64,000 bases of DNA from Planctomycetota bacterium (GTDB taxonomy: Bacteria; Planctomycetota; UBA1135; UBA2386), in assembly GCA_028281765.1 (NCBI GenBank), contig JANQJF010000052.1, positions 62,001-126,000 on the forward strand, read 5' to 3'. How positions within the stretch are numbered: the first letter of the stretch is position 1; every line of letters starts with the position of its first letter. Under the pieces are notes generated by a model, which was not told where the DNA came from, searched no databases, and saw only the letters and a program-made list of their open reading frames with translations. Made by a program: the position numbers and the translations under genes. Shown here piece after piece: positions 60,216 to 64,000 of this stretch.

Positions 60216-61328
60216 ATGCAATCCATCGCCGCCTACCTCACGACCGCCGCTCTCGCCCTGCCCCCCGTCCTCCTGTCCCCCGCTCTCCTCGCCCAAGACC
60301 ACGGGCAGGAAGGCGTCCAGAACGACAAGGCCGAGCCTGCCGTGACCGGGCCGGATCATTGGTACGCCGACTACGACGTCGCCCTCGCGAAGGCCAAGTC
60401 CGAGAAGAAGGCGCTCCTCGTCGACTTCACCGGCTCCGATTGGTGCGGCGGGTGCATCCGCCTGCACGACGAAGTCTTCAAGCACGAGGCGTTCTCGAAG
60501 CCCGCTTCTGAGAAGTTCGTGTTCTGTGCGCTCGACTTCCCGAACTCGCCCGAGGCGAAGGCCAAGGTGCCGAACCCGGTGCGCAACCAGGAGCTCAACG
60601 AGCGATTCAAGATCGAGGTCTTCCCGACGATCCTCGTCATGGACCACGACGAGACCGTGCTCGGCCGCTCGGGATACCGCGAGGGCGGTCCGGAGAAGTA
60701 CGCCGCGCACCTCGACGAGCTGCTGACCAAGGGGCGCCAGGCGCTCGTCGACGTCAAGGTGCTGACCGAGGCGTTCGACAAGGGGGACCGCAAGATCGAG
60801 GTGCTCGAGCAGGCGGCGACCAAGCTCGGGGACATGGAGCGCGAGACCCCCGGCGTGGAGAAGATGGCTGACCTCGTCCGGCGCGCGGTCAACCTCGACG
60901 CGACGAGGTACGCGGCGCTGCGCAAGACCGCCGTCAAGTCGCTGCTGAAGACGGGTCAGGGCGATGACAAGACCGCCACCCTCGGCAAGTCGATGGACCC
61001 GAAGAACGTGGACGGCATCCTCGAACTCGCGGTCCTGACGAGCTTCCAGGGGATCCAGAGCCTCGAGGGCGTCACGACCGCGCTCGAAGCGCTGGAGCCG
61101 CTGCTGCCGCTGAAGATCCACGATTCGCAGGTCGGCCAGTTCATGTTCGTGAACGCGGCGATGTGGTGCGGAAGCCCGCGCATCCTCAACGACAAGGAGC
61201 GCGGCGCGCCCTTCGCGAAGAAGGCACTCGAGATCGGCGTCGACGACAACCCTCAGCTCAAGAAGATGCTCGAGGACATGGCCGCATCGCAGAAGAGCGA
61301 CTCCGGCGGCAACGAGAAGAACCCGTAG
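60216..61328 (+). CDS. Secreted thioredoxin-fold protein
   Basis: 370 residues with signal peptide (LALPPVLLSPALLAQ). The thioredoxin domain (about 45-170) carries the redox pair Cys77-Gly-Gly-Cys80 (SDWCGGC) and the cis-Pro loop EVFPTILV. The remaining 200 residues are helical with Lys/Glu repeats, unknown function, with an extra Cys in MWCGSP. It probably reduces or oxidises periplasmic disulfides, or acts as a cytochrome c biogenesis helper. No ccm gene adjoins, although three di-heme cytochromes lie elsewhere in the window. Confidence 0.8.
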   Translation: MQSIAAYLTTAALALPPVLLSPALLAQDHGQEGVQNDKAEPAVTGPDHWYADYDVALAKAKSEKKALLVDFTGSDWCGGCIRLHDEVFKHEAFSKPASEKFVFCALDFPNSPEAKAKVPNPVRNQELNERFKIEVFPTILVMDHDETVLGRSGYREGGPEKYAAHLDELLTKGRQALVDVKVLTEAFDKGDRKIEVLEQAATKLGDMERETPGVEKMADLVRRAVNLDATRYAALRKTAVKSLLKTGQGDDKTATLGKSMDPKNVDGILELAVLTSFQGIQSLEGVTTALEALEPLLPLKIHDSQVGQFMFVNAAMWCGSPRILNDKERGAPFAKKALEIGVDDNPQLKKMLEDMAASQKSDSGGNEKNP

Positions 61329-61357
61329 CCGACGACGCGCACACGCACCGCCGCGAG

Positions 61358-61366
61358 TTATCCACA
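61358..61366 (+). other. Single perfect DnaA-box-like sequence
   Basis: TTATCCACA matches the strongest E. coli DnaA box exactly. A looser CTCTCCACA lies 45 bases away. No dnaA, dnaN or AT-rich unwinding stretch is near, so this is not presented as an origin. It may also arise by chance. Confidence 0.3.
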
Positions 61367-61574
61367 GACTTTGTACGCGGCGGTGCCACGACTCGCACTT
61401 CTGTCCCCAACTCTCCACAACGCGCGTCAAGCCTGCCTCACAACGCAGGATGATCTTTGACGCGCCGCTCGCTATTGTCGGTGCGTAGAGGCGGTCAGCC
61501 CCCATTGCGGTTAATCGGGGCGCCTCGTGTTCGTTTCTGGAGGGGGCCGCTGCGGCGCCCAATTCGAAGCCAGG

Positions 61575-62609
61575 ATGCGCATCGTGTCAGCGTTCCAGTT
61601 TCAGTCTCTCGGCGTCGTCGCCGTCTTCACTTTGGTCTCGTGCGGCACCACCGAGCGCTTCGTCGCTTCGGATGAGGTCGGCGAAGCGCCGTCTGCGATC
61701 TCGGAAGAACTCGAGCTCGCGGTCGCGGTCGCACAGGACGAGCAGGACTACAGCGTGTCCGGCCTGTTCCAGAAGGAGCACGGCGAACTGCTGTCGCGCG
61801 TCCGCGGCTTCCGACCCGATCTGCGGATCAGCGTGCTGCACCAACCCGACCAGTCCCTCAAGGGCGAGCCGGGTGAGTTCGACCTGCAGGAGTACACCGT
61901 CGACGCGGCGTTCGAATTCCCGGTCGATCCCAACTCGTGGATTCGCGTCGGCGCGCACGCGCAGCGTCGCGACTTCTCCGTCAGCTCGGGCCTCGTCGGC
62001 GCGGACGACGACGAGAGCCTGCACGAGACCGGCCTCATCCTCGGCGGCGGCACGTTCCTGAACGAAGGCACGTTCCTCGAAGCGCAGTTCGAACCGGGTG
62101 TCTACTCGGACTTCGAAGGCGGACTGAAGAGCGACGACTGGCAGTTCTTCGGGCAGGCGCTCGCGACGATCAAGAACGACGACAACCTCTATTGGAGAGT
62201 CGGCGCGCGCGTCGACAACACGTTCGAGGACATCGATCTGTTCCCGCTGCTCGGCGGCGTGTGGCTCTTCCAAGAGAACTGGCGCCTCGACGTCATGCTG
62301 CCGCGGCACATCGAAGTGCAGTGGAACCCGACGCCGGAGTTCCTGATCGACGTCGGCCTGTCGCTCACCGGTAACGAGTACGTCGTCAACGCGCCCAGCG
62401 CGCTCGGCAAGACGCGCTCGACGTGGGAGATGACCGAGATGCGCCTCTACACGCGCGGCACCTACCGCTTCGACGACCGCCTGTCGGCGTTCGGTCGCTT
62501 CGGCGGCACGATCGCGGGCGACTACGAGTTCAACGGCCGCTTCGGCCAGTCGGACGGCACACCCGAAGGCGCGATCTTCTTCGAAGTCGGCATGGGCCTG
62601 AACTGGTGA
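61575..62609 (+). CDS. Lipoprotein with a probable outer-membrane beta-barrel
   Basis: 344 residues from ATG 61575. The lipobox LVSC at 20-23 makes Cys23 the lipidated residue. The mature chain is made of alternating amphipathic strands (LRISVLHQPDQSL, WIRVGAHAQRRDFSV, LYWRVGARVDNTF, GTYRFDDRLSAFGRFGG) ending in EVGMGLNW, whose aromatic last residue is typical for barrel insertion. The pattern resembles DUF6268-like planctomycete barrels. A lipid anchor plus a barrel is unusual but known for some outer-membrane proteins. Function unknown. Confidence 0.7.
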   Translation: MRIVSAFQFQSLGVVAVFTLVSCGTTERFVASDEVGEAPSAISEELELAVAVAQDEQDYSVSGLFQKEHGELLSRVRGFRPDLRISVLHQPDQSLKGEPGEFDLQEYTVDAAFEFPVDPNSWIRVGAHAQRRDFSVSSGLVGADDDESLHETGLILGGGTFLNEGTFLEAQFEPGVYSDFEGGLKSDDWQFFGQALATIKNDDNLYWRVGARVDNTFEDIDLFPLLGGVWLFQENWRLDVMLPRHIEVQWNPTPEFLIDVGLSLTGNEYVVNAPSALGKTRSTWEMTEMRLYTRGTYRFDDRLSAFGRFGGTIAGDYEFNGRFGQSDGTPEGAIFFEVGMGLNW

Positions 62610-62615
62610 TCGCGC

Positions 62616-62635
62616 GCGGGGCGTCACTGCCCCGC
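62616..62635. terminator. Hairpin between convergent genes
   Basis: GCGGGGC pairs with GCCCCGC, seven base pairs around GTCACT, just after one stop (62609) and 24 bases before the opposite-strand stop (62659). No U tract. A shared 3' end is likely. Confidence 0.5.
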
Positions 62636-62658
62636 CCGATCCCGACCAGCTCAGCCGA

Positions 62659-63141
62659 TCAGCCGCAGCACTTCTTGTACTTCTTGCCCGAGCCGCACGG
62701 GCAGGGTTCGTTCCGACCGACCTTCGCGGTCGTGCGCACGAACGTCTCGTGGGTCGCCATCTCGCCGTCCACGAAGTACCAGACGCCCTCGTGCTTCCGG
62801 AACGTCGCGGTCTCGTGGTGCGCGAGCTCGTCACCCTTGAAGCGGTAGCGCGCAACGAACTCGATCTTGCCCTCGTCGTCGCCGCCCCCGCCGCCCTCGG
62901 CGTTCAGCAGCTCGAAGCCGAGCCACTCGGCGCGCTTCGACCACTCCGCCGTGGAGTTGCGGTCGAGGTCGCCCCGGTTCGACGGGTCATGCGTGTCGAG
63001 GATGTAGTCGACGGCCTGCGTCGCGAACGCGGTGTAGCGCGAGCGCATGAGCGCCTCGGCCGTCTCGGGCTTCTTCTTGCCTTCGATGTACGGGCCGCAA
63101 CACTCTTCGTACGTGTGACCGGAACCACAGGGACACTGCAT
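62659..63141 (-). CDS. YchJ-family protein with SEC-C zinc motifs at both ends
   Basis: 160 residues. The N-terminal [13 protein letters not shown] and C-terminal [14 protein letters not shown] are SEC-C zinc-binding motifs, as on SecA. The middle 95 residues match the UPF0225/YchJ NTF2-like fold ([33 protein letters not shown]). A short Gly/Asp-rich stretch ([10 protein letters not shown]) interrupts it. Function unknown; protein-interaction or quality control is suggested by SEC-C elsewhere. Confidence 0.9.
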   Translation of the reverse strand: MQCPCGSGHTYEECCGPYIEGKKKPETAEALMRSRYTAFATQAVDYILDTHDPSNRGDLDRNSTAEWSKRAEWLGFELLNAEGGGGGDDEGKIEFVARYRFKGDELAHHETATFRKHEGVWYFVDGEMATHETFVRTTAKVGRNEPCPCGSGKKYKKCCG

Positions 63142-63167
63142 GCACGCGTTTTAGCCGCGGGGCGCCG

Positions 63168-63626
63168 TCAGAACCAGAGCATGCAGTAGACGATCACGCC
63201 GGTGACCGACACGTAGAGCCAGATCGGCGCCGTGATCCGCGCCAGCTTCTTGTGCTTGTCGAGCTTGTTCCGGAGCGCGAAGTACAGCGTCATCAGGATC
63301 AGCGGCACCTGCACCGCCGCGAGCACGATGTGGCTGATCAGCAGGCACAGGTAGAACACGCGGATCGCGCCGGTGCCCTGGTACGTCACCGAGCCGACGT
63401 TGTAGTGGTAGATCAGGTAGCAGACCAAGAACGCCGCGGACACGCCGAACGCCGACAGCATCAGCACCTTGTGCAGCTGCTGGTTGCCCTTCTTGATCGC
63501 GATAAGGCCGGCGACGATCAGGACCGCCGCGATCGAGTTGAGGATCGCGTCGACGTCGGCGAGGACGTGGTAGTCGAACGAAGCGAGCATGCCGAGCATC
63601 ACTGCACCCTGAGGATCATTGGGCAT
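63168..63626 (-). CDS. DUF420 four-helix membrane protein, likely cytochrome oxidase assembly
   Basis: 152 residues with four membrane helices (for example AAVLIVAGLIAIKKG, LLISHIVLAAVQVPLILMTL, IWLYVSVTGVIVYCMLWF). His residues in HVLADVDA, QLHKVLML, YLIYHYN and LISHIVLA sit where DUF420/CtaM proteins bind heme or assist heme A insertion. A start at 63599 (Met10) or 63602 (GTG) would remove the 11-base overlap with the upstream gene. The ABC-2 permease upstream may be part of the same oxidase cluster. Confidence 0.85.
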   Translation of the reverse strand: MPNDPQGAVMLGMLASFDYHVLADVDAILNSIAAVLIVAGLIAIKKGNQQLHKVLMLSAFGVSAAFLVCYLIYHYNVGSVTYQGTGAIRVFYLCLLISHIVLAAVQVPLILMTLYFALRNKLDKHKKLARITAPIWLYVSVTGVIVYCMLWF

Positions 63627-64000
63627 CCCGCGCCGTGCGGCGCAACACGACGGCGGTGCCGAGGGCGAACATCACGACCGCGAAGCCGACCGTGACCGAC
63701 ATGCTGAGCGCCTGCGACGGCAACCCTTCCGTCGTCGCGTGGCCCGCGCCGTAGAACGCGTAGCGCAGCGCCGCGACCGCGTAGGTCAGCGGGTCGATCG
63801 CCATCAGCACACCCATCACCGGGTGCGCGCCGTCCGCCGGGAAGAACGCACCGGACAGCAGCAGCATCGGCATCAAGAACACCATCATGATGCCGTGGTA
63901 TCCCGCCGAGCTGTCCATGAGCCACGCGAGCGTGAATCCCAGCGCGGACAGCGCGAACGCCATCAGCGCGAGCACGCCGAACGCCGCGACCGCGGAGCCC
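63616..64000 (-). CDS. C-terminal part of an ABC-2 type transporter permease (5' end outside the window)
   Basis: The frame is open past base 64000, so the gene continues upstream. 127 visible residues include three or four membrane helices (VLALMAFALSALGFTLAW, GIMMVFLMPMLLLSGAFFP, VGFAVVMFALGTAVVL) and the loop SGAFFPADGAHPVM, typical of the C-terminal half of ABC-2 permeases of the multidrug or copper-export kind. It overlaps the DUF420 gene by 11 bases. The ATPase gene is probably just upstream. Confidence 0.78.
   Translation of the reverse strand, partial: GSAVAAFGVLALMAFALSALGFTLAWLMDSSAGYHGIMMVFLMPMLLLSGAFFPADGAHPVMGVLMAIDPLTYAVAALRYAFYGAGHATTEGLPSQALSMSVTVGFAVVMFALGTAVVLRRTARDAQ

Noticed and set aside
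57424..60345. A 973-codon open frame on the plus strand opposite recN and DUF455
   Set aside because: Antisense shadow of recN and DUF455, whose motifs are unambiguous on the minus strand.
61329..61574. A replication origin around the DnaA-box-like site
   Set aside because: One perfect box, no AT-rich stretch and no dnaA, dnaN or gidA neighbour.

Overview
This is a dense, high-GC bacterial chromosome segment. No intergenic gap exceeds about 250 bases, and I saw no tRNA, rRNA, insertion sequence, prophage or CRISPR array. The gene content points to Planctomycetota: Ser/Thr kinases with TPR-like tails paired with ECF-type sigma factors, WD40, Kelch and FG-GAP proteins, di-heme cytochrome c peroxidases, an arylsulfotransferase-like protein, and many secreted proteins of unknown role. 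Clear Shine-Dalgarno sites are rare, and several starts are GTG chosen by domain boundaries. The phylum call is inference; the window holds no 16S or core ribosomal genes.

Layout. 1-6.5 kb: C-terminal part of an unknown gene, a slyX-like pair, a serine hydrolase, Ada and a secreted FG-GAP protein. 6.7-11 kb: a phosphodiesterase-like enzyme and two secreted unknowns. 11-17 kb: an ArsM-like methyltransferase with a Cys-Cys tail, an AI-2E family permease, a secreted unknown and the first di-heme peroxidase. 17-24 kb: a minus-strand run of a Kelch protein, zinc-ribbon proteins, small unknowns, a DUF4375 (DMP19) protein, an Rpn-type nuclease and a secreted protein with carboxypeptidase-regulatory-like repeats. 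24-29.3 kb: an RpiR-type regulator divergent from a four-gene run of KamA-like radical SAM aminomutase, the two 3-oxoacid CoA-transferase subunits and a class III aminotransferase. 29.4-38.5 kb: a Kelch protein, an arylsulfotransferase-like protein, two more di-heme peroxidases, PPK2 and a secreted unknown. 38.4-44.4 kb: an SDR/DUF2867 protein, a paired M16 peptidase operon and a secreted unknown. 44.4-57 kb: signalling (two kinase/sigma modules, a third sigma factor, a WD40 protein apparently split by a frameshift), with RluB/RsuA-type pseudouridine synthase and ManA between. 56.6-64 kb: a recN-DUF455-ATP-grasp operon, a thioredoxin-like protein, a lipoprotein, a YchJ protein, DUF420 and the end of an ABC-2 permease.

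Two observations stand out. First, the 25-29 kb operon reads as an amino-acid degradation route through beta-amino acids: 2,3-aminomutase, then beta-transaminase, then 3-oxoacid CoA-transferase, which would deliver a 3-oxoacyl-CoA to thiolysis. The substrate is unknown, and the aminomutase looks changed at positions that recognise lysine in the classical enzyme. Second, at least eight otherwise unrelated secreted proteins here end in a similar beta-rich C-terminal module of about 100-130 residues, and a ninth seems to be a free-standing copy. It may be a lineage-specific sorting or attachment domain.

Several gene ends carry GC-rich perfect hairpins without a U tract. Only one candidate, after PPK2, looks like a classical intrinsic terminator. 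All functions were called by reading motifs; no database search was run.
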